Positions 23,640-34,700 are shown, counted from the stretch's first letter. The stretch is 36,806 nucleotides of DNA from Thalassospira sp. (GCF_002709775.1 NZ_PAQR01000012.1:4138-40943), one strand, 5' to 3'. The notes: generated by a model not told the origin, from the letters alone. Made by a program: numbers and translations.

Positions 23640-24575
23640 TCAGTCTTCCAGACCAGCCAAACTTCTGGCAAAGGATTTGGCTTCGAACGGACGAAGGTCC
23701 TCGGCCGCCTCGCCCACGCCAATTGCGTGCACGGGCTTGCCGAATTTTTCGGCCAGTGCGACGACAACCCCGCCCTTTGCCGTGCCATCAAGCTTGGTCA
23801 CGATCAGACCTGAAACATCGGTTGCCTCGCCAAAGGTTTCGACCTGTGAATGGGCGTTCTGACCGGTGGTGGCATCAAGCACCAGAAGCGTGTCATGCGG
23901 GGCCGTTTCATCGCGCTTTTTGATCACACGGACGATCTTTTTAAGCTCGTCCATCAGATGCGCCTTGTTCTGCAGACGCCCGGCCGTATCAATCAGAAGC
24001 AGGTCGTAATTTTCACGCTGGGCCTGCTCAATCGCATCAAAGGCCAGACCGGCGGCATCGGCCCCTGTGTCGCGCGCGACCACCGGGCAATCGGTGCGCT
24101 CACCCCAGACCTTAAGCTGCTCGACCGCTGCGGCACGGAACGTATCGCCTGCAGCCATCATAACCTTGAGGCCCTGATCCTTATAGGTTTTGGCAAGCTT
24201 GCCGATCGTGGTGGTTTTACCTGATCCGTTCACGCCGACAACCAGCACGACATGCGGCTTCTTGTTGGCGTCAATCACCAGCGGCTTGGCCACCGGATCA
24301 AGGATTTTGGCGACTTCTTCGGAAATGAATTCCTGGATCTCGGCGGAATCGACTTCCTTGTCAAACCGGGTCTTGGCCAGTTCCGCACTCAGCTTCGCAG
24401 CGGTCGTGACACCAAGGTCGGATGTGATCAGAAGATCTTCGAATTCCTCAAGCGCGTCATCATCAAGACGGCGCTTGGTGAAGATATCGGAAATCCCGGT
24501 GGTCAGTTTTGAGGAGGACCGTTTCAGCCCGTCTTTCAGGCGGCTAAACCAGCTTTTTTTCCCCTCTTCACTCAT
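23640..24575 (-). CDS. ftsY: Signal recognition particle receptor
   Basis: GTPase that receives SRP-ribosome complexes at the inner membrane. The 311 residues comprise a short basic N-terminus, the helical N domain (about 20-95) and the G domain with GVNGSGKT (114-121), DTAGRLQNKAHLMDEL (containing the G3 DTAGR) and TKLDGTAKGG (G4). The long acidic A domain of E. coli FtsY is missing, as in many alphaproteobacteria. The start overlaps the stop of mtaB (ATGA, 24572-24575), so they form one operon, a pairing common in this class. Confidence 0.95.
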   Translation of the reverse strand: MSEEGKKSWFSRLKDGLKRSSSKLTTGISDIFTKRRLDDDALEEFEDLLITSDLGVTTAAKLSAELAKTRFDKEVDSAEIQEFISEEVAKILDPVAKPLVIDANKKPHVVLVVGVNGSGKTTTIGKLAKTYKDQGLKVMMAAGDTFRAAAVEQLKVWGERTDCPVVARDTGADAAGLAFDAIEQAQRENYDLLLIDTAGRLQNKAHLMDELKKIVRVIKKRDETAPHDTLLVLDATTGQNAHSQVETFGEATDVSGLIVTKLDGTAKGGVVVALAEKFGKPVHAIGVGEAAEDLRPFEAKSFARSLAGLED

Positions 24576-25819
24576 CCCGCAAGCTCCGCAATCAGTTTTC
24601 CATCTTCAAGGCCGGTTACCTTGGCCTTGGCTATTGTGCCCGGTTCTATCACGCGATCCAGCAGAACGGGAGCAAAATGCTCCGTATGACCGGTATTTTC
24701 CTTTTCAACCAACACATTCTCGACCATCCCGATGCGGGACTGCAGGAACTTGTTGAGCTGTACTTCACCCGCTTCGCGAAGCGCACTTGCGCGTTCCTTG
24801 CGCAGGTCCTTGGGCACTTGCGGCATTTTGGCAGCCGGCGTACCCGGGCGCGACGAATACGGGAAGACATGCAGATAAATCAGGCCACATTCATCGACCA
24901 GACGCAGGGTGTTTTCGGCCATTTCATCGGTCTCGGTCGGGAAACCGGCAATGATATCGGCGCCAAACGTTACATCGGCGCGCAGATCGCGAACCTTCTT
25001 GCAGAAATCAACCACATCCTGACGCAAATGGCGGCGCTTCATACGCTTAAGGACCATGTCATCGCCAGCCTGCAGGCTGATATGCATGTGTGGCATCAGG
25101 CGCGGCTCTGTCTCGATCAGACGAAACAGGTCTTCATCCACCTCGACCGGATCAATCGATGAAATGCGCAAACGCGGCAGCTCGGGCACCTGCGCCAGAA
25201 GACGGCGCGACATCTGCCCCAATGTCGGCTGCCCCGGAAGATCATGACCATAGGATGTGATGTCGACCCCGGTCAAAACCACTTCGCTATAGCCATTGGC
25301 GACCAGTTCACGGACCTGGCTTACAATCTCGCCCATCGGCACACTGCGTGAATTGCCGCGGCCATAGGGAATGATGCAGAAGGTGCAGCGATGATCGCAG
25401 CCATTTTGAACCTGTACAAAGGCGCGTGCACGGCCTTCAAAGCCCGAGACAAGATGGCTTGCGGTTTCTTCGACCGACATGATGTCGTTGACCACAACGC
25501 GTTCATGTTCGGGCAGCATGAAGGTTTCGGCCTTCATTTTGGCATCGTTGCCAAAGATGCGGTCGATTTCGCCCATATTGGCAAACTTGTCCGGATTGAC
25601 CTGAACCGCGCAGCCGGTAACGAAAATCTTGGCATCCGGGTTTTCCCGGCGAAGACGGCGAATGCTTTGGCGCGCCTGACGCTCCGCCTCGGTCGTGACC
25701 GCACAGGTATTGATGATGATGGCATCATCAAGCCCGGCAGTTTTGGCATGGTCGCGCATCACCTCGGATTCATAGGTGTTAAGGCGACAACCAAATGTGA
25801 CGACGCGCGGCTCTTTCAT
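24572..25819 (-). CDS. mtaB: tRNA (N6-L-threonylcarbamoyladenosine(37)-C2)-methylthiotransferase
   Basis: Radical SAM enzyme that adds a methylthio group to t6A37 of tRNAs. The 415 residues include the N-terminal UPF0004 domain with cluster cysteines (Cys11 in VTFGCRLNTYES, then NTCAVTTEA and VTGCAVQ), the radical SAM CDHRCTFCIIPYGRG, and a C-terminal TRAM domain (about 350-415). MiaB and RimO are the alternatives. The N-terminal FGCRLN and the neighbour ftsY favour MtaB. ATG 25819 is chosen over the in-frame TTG at 25873. Confidence 0.92.
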   Translation of the reverse strand: MKEPRVVTFGCRLNTYESEVMRDHAKTAGLDDAIIINTCAVTTEAERQARQSIRRLRRENPDAKIFVTGCAVQVNPDKFANMGEIDRIFGNDAKMKAETFMLPEHERVVVNDIMSVEETASHLVSGFEGRARAFVQVQNGCDHRCTFCIIPYGRGNSRSVPMGEIVSQVRELVANGYSEVVLTGVDITSYGHDLPGQPTLGQMSRRLLAQVPELPRLRISSIDPVEVDEDLFRLIETEPRLMPHMHISLQAGDDMVLKRMKRRHLRQDVVDFCKKVRDLRADVTFGADIIAGFPTETDEMAENTLRLVDECGLIYLHVFPYSSRPGTPAAKMPQVPKDLRKERASALREAGEVQLNKFLQSRIGMVENVLVEKENTGHTEHFAPVLLDRVIEPGTIAKAKVTGLEDGKLIAELAG

Positions 25820-25900
25820 GCTCGGTCTTCTGCGATCCAAAGTTCGAATTCGGGAATATTTCCGCCCGCGCAAATCAAAAAGGATGCTGCAAGTGCGGAA

Positions 25901-25932
25901 CGCCCGGCAAGGACATCTATCCTTGCCGGGCG
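25901..25932. repeat. Perfect 12-bp inverted repeat without U-run
   Basis: CGCCCGGCAAGG and its complement CCTTGCCGGGCG with an 8-nt spacer lie between the mtaB start and the end of the GGDEF gene. Neither strand has a U-run, so it is a stable hairpin of uncertain role, either an atypical terminator of the GGDEF gene or a 5' leader structure of mtaB. Confidence 0.5.
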
Positions 25933-26055
25933 CTGGTTACATACGCTTTTGAACGCTTCAATGCAAGTCTGCGCCCCTCATGACACACATGCAACAGGCG
26001 CGCAAATCATCTCCTGACATCCGATCACGGGTTGGAAATACCCACGCGCAAGGCA

Positions 26056-27078
26056 CTAAGCCGCGTAGTTGCGATTCCGGCCTTCTTTCTTGGCGCGATA
26101 AAGGGCACTGTCGGCGCGATCAATCAGCTTGGCTCCGCCTTCCTTGGCGACATATTCGGCAACACCGATCGATATGGTCATCTGACCAAACGAAATGCCC
26201 GATTGCTTGGCCTTGATTTCACGATCAGCGATGCGTTTGCTCATATCATTGGCCAGGACCATCGCATCAGAGAGCGGCGTTTGGGGCAGCAGAATGGCGA
26301 ATTCATCCCCGCCATAGCGCGCCACCACATCGCGGCCCTTGATGTTGGCTTTGAGCATCGAGGCAATCAGAACAAGGATTTCATCACCAATACGATGACC
26401 AAACCGGTCATTGACTGCCTTGAACTGATCAAGATCGACGATCATCACACAGAACGGTTCGGGCTTTTTGGCCTGATCATGTTCGGCAACCAGTTGATTG
26501 AGCTGCTCTTCGAAATACATGCGATTGGAAACACGCGTCAGGCCGTCGGTGTAGGACCGCTCGCGGGTTTCTTCGAGTTCACGCTGCAGACGTTCGACCT
26601 TGCCAAGATAGCGATCAAGACGCTGATGCAAACCTTCAACCGTTTTCTGCATCGCGTCGGTCTTTTCAAGGACTTCACTGATGACCGGGCTAACCGTCTT
26701 GTGATCCTTGAGCGTTTCAAGCGACCGGCCGAGCAGCACACCATAATCCTTAAGACCGGTATGCGCTGTGGTCAGGCATTCATCACTGCTTTCAACAAGC
26801 TCGGAGAAGTCTTCCATGCCGCGCTGCAGGAAATCGGCCGCTTGCCGGTCAAAGATGTAACGGTAATAAAGCTGCAGCAGGGTGTCTTCGGCCAGATCTT
26901 CACCACTGGCCTGCACCGCATCAATGACCCGAAGGATTTCCGGGTTTTCTTCGGCATAATAGACAAACCAGACATGATAAAGCTCTGGCGTCGGGCGCAA
27001 TCCGCGCTCGCGCAGGGCCTTAAGCGTCGCTTCGGCATGATCCCAATGGCGGGAAATCTGATGGTCCGCTGTGGTCAC
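26056..27078 (-). CDS. Diguanylate cyclase (GGDEF domain) with N-terminal helical region
   Basis: Makes cyclic di-GMP from two GTP molecules. The 340 residues have a helical N-terminal part (1-170, without membrane segments, containing ELYHVWFVYYAEENPEI) that looks like a cytoplasmic sensor or dimerisation module. The GGDEF domain (about 175-340) carries the signature GGDEF at 256-260 and SYTDGLTRVSNR at 175-186. The product-inhibition I-site, normally Arg-x-x-Asp, is Lys247-Gly-Arg-Asp250, so the Arg is replaced by Lys and feedback may be weak. An interrupted palindrome (27123-27141) lies upstream and may be its operator. Confidence 0.9.
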   Translation of the reverse strand: MTTADHQISRHWDHAEATLKALRERGLRPTPELYHVWFVYYAEENPEILRVIDAVQASGEDLAEDTLLQLYYRYIFDRQAADFLQRGMEDFSELVESSDECLTTAHTGLKDYGVLLGRSLETLKDHKTVSPVISEVLEKTDAMQKTVEGLHQRLDRYLGKVERLQRELEETRERSYTDGLTRVSNRMYFEEQLNQLVAEHDQAKKPEPFCVMIVDLDQFKAVNDRFGHRIGDEILVLIASMLKANIKGRDVVARYGGDEFAILLPQTPLSDAMVLANDMSKRIADREIKAKQSGISFGQMTISIGVAEYVAKEGGAKLIDRADSALYRAKKEGRNRNYAA

Positions 27079-27122
27079 AACGGGTGCTCCGGGCTCGTGT
27101 TTTCATTAGAAATGTCAAGGCG

Positions 27123-27141
27123 TTATGCGTTAACCGCATAA
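27123..27141. promoter_or_regulatory. Interrupted palindrome upstream of the GGDEF gene
   Basis: TTATGCG-TTAAC-CGCATAA, 7-bp perfect arms around a 5-bp centre, about 45 bp upstream of the ATG and next to a TTGACA element. Candidate operator for a dimeric regulator; its binder is unknown. Confidence 0.4.
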
Positions 27142-27230
27142 TGATTGGCCTCAACATACCCCAAATTGCCCAGCGGAGCCAGATATACGTCGAATTAAAC
27201 TAACCGAAAGTGTCGGACGACCATCGACCT

Positions 27231-28160
27231 TTAGTTACCCCGGATCATCGTACCGGCACCGCGTTCGGTGAACAGTTCAAGCAGAACTGCATGCGGTGCA
27301 CGCCCATCAACGATCACAGCGGCTTCGACCCCGTTTTCAACGGCATCCATGCAGGTTTCCGTTTTCGGGATCATCCCGCCCTGAATGGTGCCATCGGCAA
27401 TCATAGCATTGATGTGGGCGGTGTCGGCGTCGCGTACAAGGTTCTTGTCCTGATCAAGGATGCCTTTTACGTCGGTCAGCATGTAAAGGCGGCTTGCACC
27501 AACGGCTTTTGCAATCGCACCGGCAGCCGTATCGGCATTGATATTATAGGTCTGACCGTCTTCGCCCACACCAATGGGCGAGATCACCGGAATGATGTCG
27601 GTATCAGCAAAGCAATCAAGAACGTGCGGATTGACCTTCACCGGCTCGCCAACGAAGCCAAGATCAAGAACCTTCTCGATATTGCTTTCGGGATCGCGTT
27701 TGGTGCGAGTCAGTTTACGCGCGGTAATCAGGTTCGCATCCTTGCCACACAGGCCAACGCCAACACCGCCGGCGGCATTGATGTTTGATACGATTTCCTT
27801 GTTGATCTTGCCCGCCAGAACCATCTCGACAACGTCGATGGTTTGCTGGTCAGTCACGCGCAGACCGTCAACAAATTCGGACTGGATGTTAAGCTGCTTG
27901 AGCATCTGGCCAATCTGCGGCCCGCCGCCATGTACCACAATCGGGTTCATACCGACCTGTTTGAGCAGCACCATGTCGAGCGCAAACAAACGCGCCAGTT
28001 CCGGGTCCCCCATGGCATGACCGCCATATTTGACCACGATTTTCTGACCGTTGAACCGGCGCATAAAGGGAAGAGCCTCGGAAAGCACTTTGGCACGTGC
28101 CAGCATGCGGTATGCGCTGGCTTCCGAATTGTCTTCTTCAGAACGGATTTCTTCGTTCAT
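27231..28160 (-). CDS. argB: N-acetylglutamate kinase
   Basis: Second step of arginine synthesis, phosphorylating N-acetylglutamate. The 309 residues belong to the amino-acid kinase family, with [11 protein letters not shown] (42-52), [13 protein letters not shown] (75-87) and the C-terminal ILVDGR-like [18 protein letters not shown]. The N-terminal helix (about 15-35) is typical of hexameric, arginine-inhibited forms. GGGGAAG precedes the ATG. It follows engB by 39 bp on the same strand, a common alphaproteobacterial arrangement. Confidence 0.96.
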   Translation of the reverse strand: MNEEIRSEEDNSEASAYRMLARAKVLSEALPFMRRFNGQKIVVKYGGHAMGDPELARLFALDMVLLKQVGMNPIVVHGGGPQIGQMLKQLNIQSEFVDGLRVTDQQTIDVVEMVLAGKINKEIVSNINAAGGVGVGLCGKDANLITARKLTRTKRDPESNIEKVLDLGFVGEPVKVNPHVLDCFADTDIIPVISPIGVGEDGQTYNINADTAAGAIAKAVGASRLYMLTDVKGILDQDKNLVRDADTAHINAMIADGTIQGGMIPKTETCMDAVENGVEAAVIVDGRAPHAVLLELFTERGAGTMIRGN

Positions 28161-28199
28161 TTCACTTCCCCATTTTGTCGCACGGTAAAGCTGGCAGCA

Positions 28200-28862
28200 T
28201 CAGAGCAGAGTGGAAATCTCTGCCCGCAGCTCGGCAAGTCCGGTATTTTTCTCACTCGAAGTCGCAAAGATCTGCGGCATGGCAGCGGGATGTTTGACCA
28301 ATCCGTCGACCACTTCCTTGATCCGCTTTTCAAGCTGACCCTTTTTTAGCTTGTCTGCCTTGGTCAGCACAACCTGATAAGGCACTGCGGCCTCATCAAG
28401 CAGCTTCATCATATCCTCATCGGCCTTTTTGAAGCCATGTCTGGAATCGATCAGAACAAACACACGGCGCAGCGTAACACGCCCGCGCAGATACTGTTTG
28501 ATCAGCGCATGCCATGTATCAACGATGTCCTTGGGGGCCTGGGCAAATCCATAGCCCGGCAAATCCACAACATAGCAGGCACCATCAAGATCGAAATAGT
28601 TCAGCTGCTGGGTACGGCCTGGCGTGTTCGATGTACGCGCAATGTCCTTGCGCCCGGTGATCGCGTTGATCAGGCTGGACTTGCCCACATTCGAGCGACC
28701 GGCAAAGCAAATCTCGGTCTTTTCCTCAGGCGGGAGCTGTTCAAGCTGAGCCACGCCAAGAACGAAGTTAACCGGGCGGCTAAAAAGCTTCCGCCCGGCT
28801 TCGATCACTGAGTCTTCATGCGTCGGAATAGCAGTTGCCGACGGCAGGTTTTCTTGTGTCAT
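28200..28862 (-). CDS. engB: Ribosome biogenesis GTPase EngB/YsxC
   Basis: Essential GTPase for assembly of the large ribosomal subunit, 220 residues. Switch motifs are GRSNVGKSS (55-63), DLPGYG (100-105) and TKADKL near the C-terminus. ATG 28862 has GGGGAAGGAAAG upstream and is the family start; a longer frame reaching 28994 would overlap the yidC end. The 71 bp between yidC and engB contain GC-rich inverted repeats that can sequester this ribosome site. Confidence 0.94.
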   Translation of the reverse strand: MTQENLPSATAIPTHEDSVIEAGRKLFSRPVNFVLGVAQLEQLPPEEKTEICFAGRSNVGKSSLINAITGRKDIARTSNTPGRTQQLNYFDLDGACYVVDLPGYGFAQAPKDIVDTWHALIKQYLRGRVTLRRVFVLIDSRHGFKKADEDMMKLLDEAAVPYQVVLTKADKLKKGQLEKRIKEVVDGLVKHPAAMPQIFATSSEKNTGLAELRAEISTLL

Positions 28863-28933
28863 CGTCTTTCCTTCCCCGATTGATCGGGGATGCTCCCCGA
28901 AGGGAAGGTCAACCCGTGAAGGGTAGATGGGGA

Positions 28934-30640
28934 TTACATCCCCATCTTGTACATGATGTAGCGCTGCTGTGCGATGGACAGCAGGTTGTTCCATGCCCAG
29001 TAAATCACCAGACCTGCCGGGAAGCTTGCCAGCATGAAGGTAAAGATGAACGGCAGGAACATCATGATCTTCGCCTGGGTCGGATCAGCCGGAGCCGGGT
29101 TCAGTTTCTGCTGCAGGAACATGGTAATCCCCATGATCAACGGCCAGATACCGATCATCAGCATCTGCGGCGGATCCCACGGGATCAGACCAAACAGGTT
29201 GAACAGCGAGGTCGGATCAGGTGCCGACAGATCCTGAATCCAGCCAAAGAACGGCGCATGGCGCATTTCAATGCTGACAAACAGAACCTTATAGAGCGCG
29301 AAGAAGACCGGGATCTGAACAACGATCGGCAAGCAACCGGACGCCGGATTGATCTTTTCACGCTTATAGAGCGCCATCATTTCCTGCTGCTGACGCTGAC
29401 GATCGTCCTTGAACTTCTCGCGCATCTCGGTGATCTGCGGCTGCAGCTTTTTCATCGCACTCATCGATTTGTACGACTTGTTGGCCAGCGGGAACATGAT
29501 CGCCTTGATGATGACCGTGATCACCAGAATCGAAACGCCAAAGTTGCCAACTAGATGATAGAGCCACTGCAGGAACAGGAAGAACGGCTTGGTCAGGAAG
29601 TAGAACCAGCCAAAGTCGATCGCGAGATCGAAGTTGGTGATCCCGTAATCCTCGGCATAGGTATCAAGCAGATCGACTTCCTTTGCACCGGCAAACAGGC
29701 GGGGTTCCGCCACACCTTCGGAGCCGGATGCGATGGTGCGCGGGGCACCAAGGTAATCTGTCTGATACTTGTCGGAATTTTCCGCAACATGGTGGCTAAA
29801 GCGCGTGGTCAGTTCCTCGTCCGAGGACGGTGCCAGCGCAACCAGCCAATATTTGTCGGTGATACCAAGCCAGCCACCGGTCGTTTTCTGCTCAACCGCA
29901 CCGTCATCGGCCAAGTCGTCATAATCGATCTCGGTAAGCGTACCGTCGATCACGCCAAGCGGGCCTTCGTGCAGGATATAGAAACCGGCGGTCTGCGGCT
30001 TGTTCTTGCGCGAAATCAGGCCATACGGATACAGAACGACATCGCCGCCCGTATTGTTGACGACCGACTGGTTGACGGTGAACAGATAGTTCTCGTCAAT
30101 CGCGATTTCACGTTTGAAAGTCAGGCCTTCACCGTTATCCCAGGTCAGCGTGACCGGGCTGTCAGGTGTCAGCAATTCGCTGCTTGCGGTCCATTCGGTG
30201 TCGCTGTTTGGCAGCGCCATACCGCTTTTCGCACCGACCCAGCCGAACTCCGCGAAATAGGCATCATTGCTGCCGGTCGGGTTCAGAACGTGGATCAGCG
30301 GGCTGTCGTCTTCTTCGGTCTCGCGATAATCCTGAAGCTGGATATCGTCGATCACACCGCCAACAAGACGAATCGAACCTTCGACACGCGGGGTATCAAT
30401 CTTGATACGAGGCGACTTGGCCAGCGCGTCTTCGCGCTTGACGGCCGGAACGGCGGGTTGGCCACCTGGTACGGCCGGACCGGATACCTGCGGGGTGTTG
30501 GTTCCGTCCGCATTCAGCTGTTCGCGAACCTGCGCTTCACGAACCTGAGGATCAGGCTCGGGCGCAAAGAAGAATTGCCACCCGATAAGAATCACAACTG
30601 CCGATGCAATTGCTACCCACAGGTTACGTTGTTCGTTCAT
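28934..30640 (-). CDS. yidC: Membrane protein insertase YidC
   Basis: Inserts and folds inner-membrane proteins, alone or with SecYEG. The 568 residues show the first membrane helix (about 7-26), a large periplasmic domain (about 45-350) and a C-terminal core with five helices. The core includes [19 protein letters not shown] and [19 protein letters not shown]. The short C-terminal tail ends with methionine, as in many members. AAAGAGG precedes the ATG. The upstream genes yidD, rnpA and rpmH form the classic ribosome/membrane cluster. Confidence 0.97.
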   Translation of the reverse strand: MNEQRNLWVAIASAVVILIGWQFFFAPEPDPQVREAQVREQLNADGTNTPQVSGPAVPGGQPAVPAVKREDALAKSPRIKIDTPRVEGSIRLVGGVIDDIQLQDYRETEEDDSPLIHVLNPTGSNDAYFAEFGWVGAKSGMALPNSDTEWTASSELLTPDSPVTLTWDNGEGLTFKREIAIDENYLFTVNQSVVNNTGGDVVLYPYGLISRKNKPQTAGFYILHEGPLGVIDGTLTEIDYDDLADDGAVEQKTTGGWLGITDKYWLVALAPSSDEELTTRFSHHVAENSDKYQTDYLGAPRTIASGSEGVAEPRLFAGAKEVDLLDTYAEDYGITNFDLAIDFGWFYFLTKPFFLFLQWLYHLVGNFGVSILVITVIIKAIMFPLANKSYKSMSAMKKLQPQITEMREKFKDDRQRQQQEMMALYKREKINPASGCLPIVVQIPVFFALYKVLFVSIEMRHAPFFGWIQDLSAPDPTSLFNLFGLIPWDPPQMLMIGIWPLIMGITMFLQQKLNPAPADPTQAKIMMFLPFIFTFMLASFPAGLVIYWAWNNLLSIAQQRYIMYKMGM

Positions 30641-30685
30641 CGCCTCTTTCCGCTTTTTTCAGCCAGCAGGTGCCGACCGCATATT

Positions 30686-30994
30686 CTATTTACATGACGA
30701 AAGCGCCGGGGACCGGTTTTCACCATCCGACGACGCTTTGTTCTGTTCACAGCCACATCCGGGCACGGGATCATAACCATGACCACCCCATGGATGGCAA
30801 CGCATTATCCGTTTAAATCCCATCCAGCCGCCTTTTAATGCACCATGACGGGCCAATGCTTCGAGCATAAAAGCCGAACAGGTCGGCTGATAACGGCACG
30901 ACCACCCAATATATGGCGACAAAAACAGCTGATAGCCGCGAACTGCGACTTGAAGAAGACGGGCAAAAAAACCGGGAGCACGCATTTCTGTCAT
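30686..30994 (-). CDS. yidD: Membrane protein insertion efficiency factor YidD
   Basis: Small amphipathic inner-membrane-associated protein that aids YidC-dependent insertion. The 102 residues contain the conserved block [20 protein letters not shown] (28-47) and [13 protein letters not shown]. The start overlaps the rnpA stop by ATGA (30991-30994). A few extra residues at the N-terminus and a C-terminal tail (about 82-102) make it longer than the typical 70-85. Confidence 0.95.
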   Translation of the reverse strand: MTEMRAPGFFARLLQVAVRGYQLFLSPYIGWSCRYQPTCSAFMLEALARHGALKGGWMGFKRIMRCHPWGGHGYDPVPGCGCEQNKASSDGENRSPALSSCK

Positions 30995-31452
30995 CTCCCT
31001 TGGTCTCCTGCCTTCGTCGAACCGGCTGGCTTGCGGTTGCCCCGTCCTTTGTTCGGACGGCGCGCATCAGGCGCAGACGGCTTGGCATCAGGAACCCGAC
31101 GCAGGGCAAAACGCATATCATCAATCAGCTTGTCAAACGGCCGATCAATGGTCTGCGCGCGACCGATCACGACATAATCCCAACCGGGCAATGCGTGTTC
31201 GCTCATCAATTGCTCTGCCACAGCACGCAAACGCCGCCGAACGCGATTGCGGACGACGGCCTTTCCCACCTTTTTGGTGACGGTAAACCCGACTCGTGCG
31301 AGTCGGTCTTCACCGGCGTATTCTGTGTCCGGTTTGATCCCCGGCCGCGGTGCGCCCTGCAGGATCAATCCCTGTGTAACCCATTTCCGGCGGGTGCCCG
31401 CAACGCGGAGAAACTCCGCCCGCTTTTTAAGGCGTTCCACCGAAACGGTCAC
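30991..31452 (-). CDS. rnpA: Ribonuclease P protein component
   Basis: Protein subunit of RNase P, which trims the 5' leader of tRNA precursors. The 153 residues include the RNR motif in [15 protein letters not shown] (66-80) and [11 protein letters not shown]. The C-terminal 35 residues are a basic, proline- and glycine-rich tail ([16 protein letters not shown]). It starts 4 bp after the rpmH stop and overlaps yidD by 4 nt. Confidence 0.96.
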   Translation of the reverse strand: MTVSVERLKKRAEFLRVAGTRRKWVTQGLILQGAPRPGIKPDTEYAGEDRLARVGFTVTKKVGKAVVRNRVRRRLRAVAEQLMSEHALPGWDYVVIGRAQTIDRPFDKLIDDMRFALRRVPDAKPSAPDARRPNKGRGNRKPAGSTKAGDQGR

Positions 31453-31456
31453 AACA

Positions 31457-31591
31457 TTAGGCCGACAGACGCTTGCGGCCCTTGGCGCGGCGTGCGGTCA
31501 GCACACGGCGGCCACCGACGGTCGCGCTGCGGGAACGGAAGCCGTGGCGGCGTTTCCGTACGAGTTTGCTTGGCTGGTAGGTGCGCTTCAC
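31457..31591 (-). CDS. rpmH: 50S ribosomal protein L34 (bL34)
   Basis: 44-residue basic ribosomal protein. The translation from GTG 31591 begins [19 protein letters not shown] and ends [10 protein letters not shown]. The start is GTG with GGAG 9 nt upstream and no ATG alternative. It heads the rpmH-rnpA-yidD-yidC operon behind a near-consensus promoter. Confidence 0.97.
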   Translation of the reverse strand: MKRTYQPSKLVRKRRHGFRSRSATVGGRRVLTARRAKGRKRLSA

Positions 31592-31641
31592 TGCACTTAC
31601 TCCGTTCTAAATAAGGTAATCCGATAAAATTCGAGGTCCGC

Positions 31642-31670
31642 TGTATAGGGCTTCACACCAGAGCTGTCAA
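31642..31670 (-). promoter_or_regulatory. Near-consensus promoter of the rpmH operon
   Basis: On the minus strand TTGACA (31670-31665), 17 bp, then TATACA (31647-31642). The start near 31635 leaves a leader of about 45 nt before the rpmH GTG. Confidence 0.75.
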
Positions 31671-31705
31671 CTCGTGACAGGGCATTTACCCCCAGAAAAC
31701 CGGCA

Positions 31706-31734
31706 ATGCCGCCGGGATTTCGTCCCGACGGCAT
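31706..31734 (-). terminator. Probable terminator of the RTX gene
   Basis: On the minus strand ATGCCGTCGGGA and TCCCGGCGGCAT pair over 12 positions with one G-U wobble and a 5-nt loop, followed by TGCCGGTTTTC. It lies 17 bp after the RTX stop, before the rpmH promoter. The weak U-run lowers confidence. Confidence 0.6.
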
Positions 31735-31750
31735 CCGAATAGTGAATTCG

Positions 31751-34700
31751 TCACCACTCGATACGTTCGACATTGGAGAATGTCAACTCGGAACCGTCGG
31801 AAAATACGATTGTTCCTGACGAATCGGTGCTGAGTTCAAAGGAGCTGCCCTTGCTTTTGGTAATCTCGCCTTCATCAAGGACAAGTGTCCAGTCGCTCGA
31901 GTCGATATCGCCGCCACCGACACCATGCAATTCGATGGTATCCGTGGTCCAGCCGTTGGCACCGCCATCAACATGATCATTGCCATCGCCCATGTTGAAG
32001 ATGAACAGATCCGACCCACCGCCGCCATACAGGCTGTCATCGCCGATGCCACCGATCAGGGTGTCATTCCCCTCACCACCCAGCAGCATGTCGTTGCCAG
32101 CCCCGCCGATCAGCATGTCGTCGCCAGCACCGCCCAGAAGGCTATCATTGCCGTCGCCACCATCGAGCGTGTCGTCACCACCGCCGCCATCAAGCGTATC
32201 ATTGCCAGCGCCACCAAAGAACGTGTCTTCGCCCCAACCGGCTGTCAGGGTGTCGTCACCGGCACCGCCGTCAAACTCGTTATCACCACCATCGGCATTG
32301 AGGATGTCGTTGCCATCGCCGCCATAGAAGGTGTCATCACCCCAGGCACCATGGATCGAGTCATCGCCACCACCGCCCCAGACGGTGTTGCGGCCATCCC
32401 CGGCATCGATGTTGTCGTTACCATCACCAGCGGAGATCGTATCCTTGTCGCTTCCGGTCGTGATGGTGTCGTCGCCACTGCCGGTATCGATGGTATTGCG
32501 ACCTTCACCGCCATAGACCGTGTTATCACCGTCCCCGGCATCAATCACGTCATCGCCCGATCCGGTCATGATGGTGTCATCACCGATCCCGGACGTGATG
32601 GTGTTTTTGCCTTCACCGACATTGATATAGTTGTCGCCATCCCCGGCACTGACGGTGTCGTTGCCACTTCCGGCGAGGATGCTGTCATCCCCGGATCCGG
32701 TGGTGATGTCATTGCGCCCTTCGCCGGCACTGACATAGTTGTCACCGTCGCCGCCCAGAATGGTGTCATCACCACTTCCGGCATACAGGCTGTCATCGCC
32801 AGCACCGGTTTCGATGTAGTTGCGGCCTTCACCGGCATAAACGATGTTGTCACCGGCACTTGACGTAATGGTGTCACGGTCGCTGCCGCCGGTGATGTAG
32901 TCATTCCCGGTGCCGCCATCGATGGTGTTACGGCCTTCACCACCGTGCAGGGTGTCATCCCCGCCACCGCCATAGATCGTGTCGTCACCACCATCACCGG
33001 TAACACTGTCATCGCCCTCGCCGGCATAGATGACGTCGTCACCCTCTCCGGCCCAGACCGTATCGTTGCCGGCATTGGTGCTAATCGTGTCATCACCGTT
33101 ATTGCCACCGACGGTGTCGTTGCCCGATCCGGTTTCGATCTCACCATCATCATTCGGGTCCCAGATGACTTCATCGTCGTCCTGAACTTCGTCAAAGGTG
33201 ACTTCAAGAATGGCCGTCGTGGTCGCGGTATCCTCGCCATCACGTGACTGGACCGAAACGGTCAGCTCGAACGTGCCGGAATAATCGCTAGCCGCCGTAA
33301 TCGTCAGACCCGACAGTTGGGCTGGCGTCAGCGTCCAGGTGCCATCACCATTATTCGTCCCGGCCGACAGGCTTGCGCCATCAGGTACGCCACTAATGGT
33401 GACGGTCAGCGTTTCACTGGAATCGGTGACAGCCGCATCGATATCAAGGGCAACGGCGGTGCCTTCATCCCCGCTGGCATCCTCGACATCAAGGGTTGGC
33501 GTATCAGCCACACCGGCAACATCAACCGTGATCGTATCGCTGACACTGCTGGTATCGCTGCCATCGGTCGAGGTCACCGTGATACCAAGATCAAACGAAC
33601 CGGAGTAATCATCGGCAGGCGTAATTGTAAGGCCTTCAAGATCGCCCGGGCTCAGCGTCCAGGTGCCATCACCATTGTTGGTCCCGGCAGACAGGCTTGC
33701 ACCATCGGGCACGCCGGAAACCGTAATCGTCATGGTTTCCGAACTGTCAGTCAGGCCAGCATCAATATCAATCGCGATATCCGTATCTTCGTCGCCAGAG
33801 ATATCCGACACATCAAGTGTCGGCGCATCGGCAACGCCAGCAACATCCACGGTGATGATATCGGTTGAGGTCGCCGTATCCGCGCCATCGGTCGAAGTCA
33901 CACTGACGGAAAGGTCGAACGATCCGGAATAGTCGTCAGCAGGTGTAACGGTAAGCCCCTCAAGGTCTGCCGGCGCCAGGCTCCAGGTCCCATCGCCATT
34001 ATCGGTACCGGCCGACAGGCTGGCGCCATCCGGAACGCCGGAAATCGTCACAGACAGAACTTCCGACGCATCCGAAAGCCCTGCTGCGATATCAAGCGCG
34101 ATATCACTGTCTTCCGACCCAGAAGCATCGCTGACATCCAACGTCGGCGTATCGGCAACCCCGGCCACATCCACGGTGATCGTGTCACTCACACTGGCAA
34201 CATCTTCACCGTCGGCCGAGACCGCAGTAACGCTCAAATCAAACGAACCGCTGAAGTCCTCAGCCGGCGTGATCGTCAGAGCATCAAGCTGATCGGAGCC
34301 CAGCGTCCAGGTACCGTCACCATTATCCGTGCCCGCAGACAGGGTAGCCCCGTCAGGAACACCGGAGATGGTCACCGTCAGGGTCTCAGAGCTATCGGTG
34401 AGGCCTGCGTCGATATCAAGCGCAATCGCGCTGTCTTCATTGCCAGAAGCATCGCTAACGTCCAGCGTCGGTGCATCAGCAACACCGGCAACATCGACCG
34501 TGATCGAGCCAGTGGTCGTTTCGACGTCCGAACCATCCGCAGACGTTGCCGTCACACCAAGATCAAACGAGCCACCGAAGTCCTCTGCCGGTGTAATCGT
34601 GAGACCTTCGAGCTGATCGGAACCCAGTGTCCATGTGCCGTCGCCATTGTCCGTACCTGCAGACAAAGTCGCACCGTCTGGAACCCCGGAGATGGTTACC

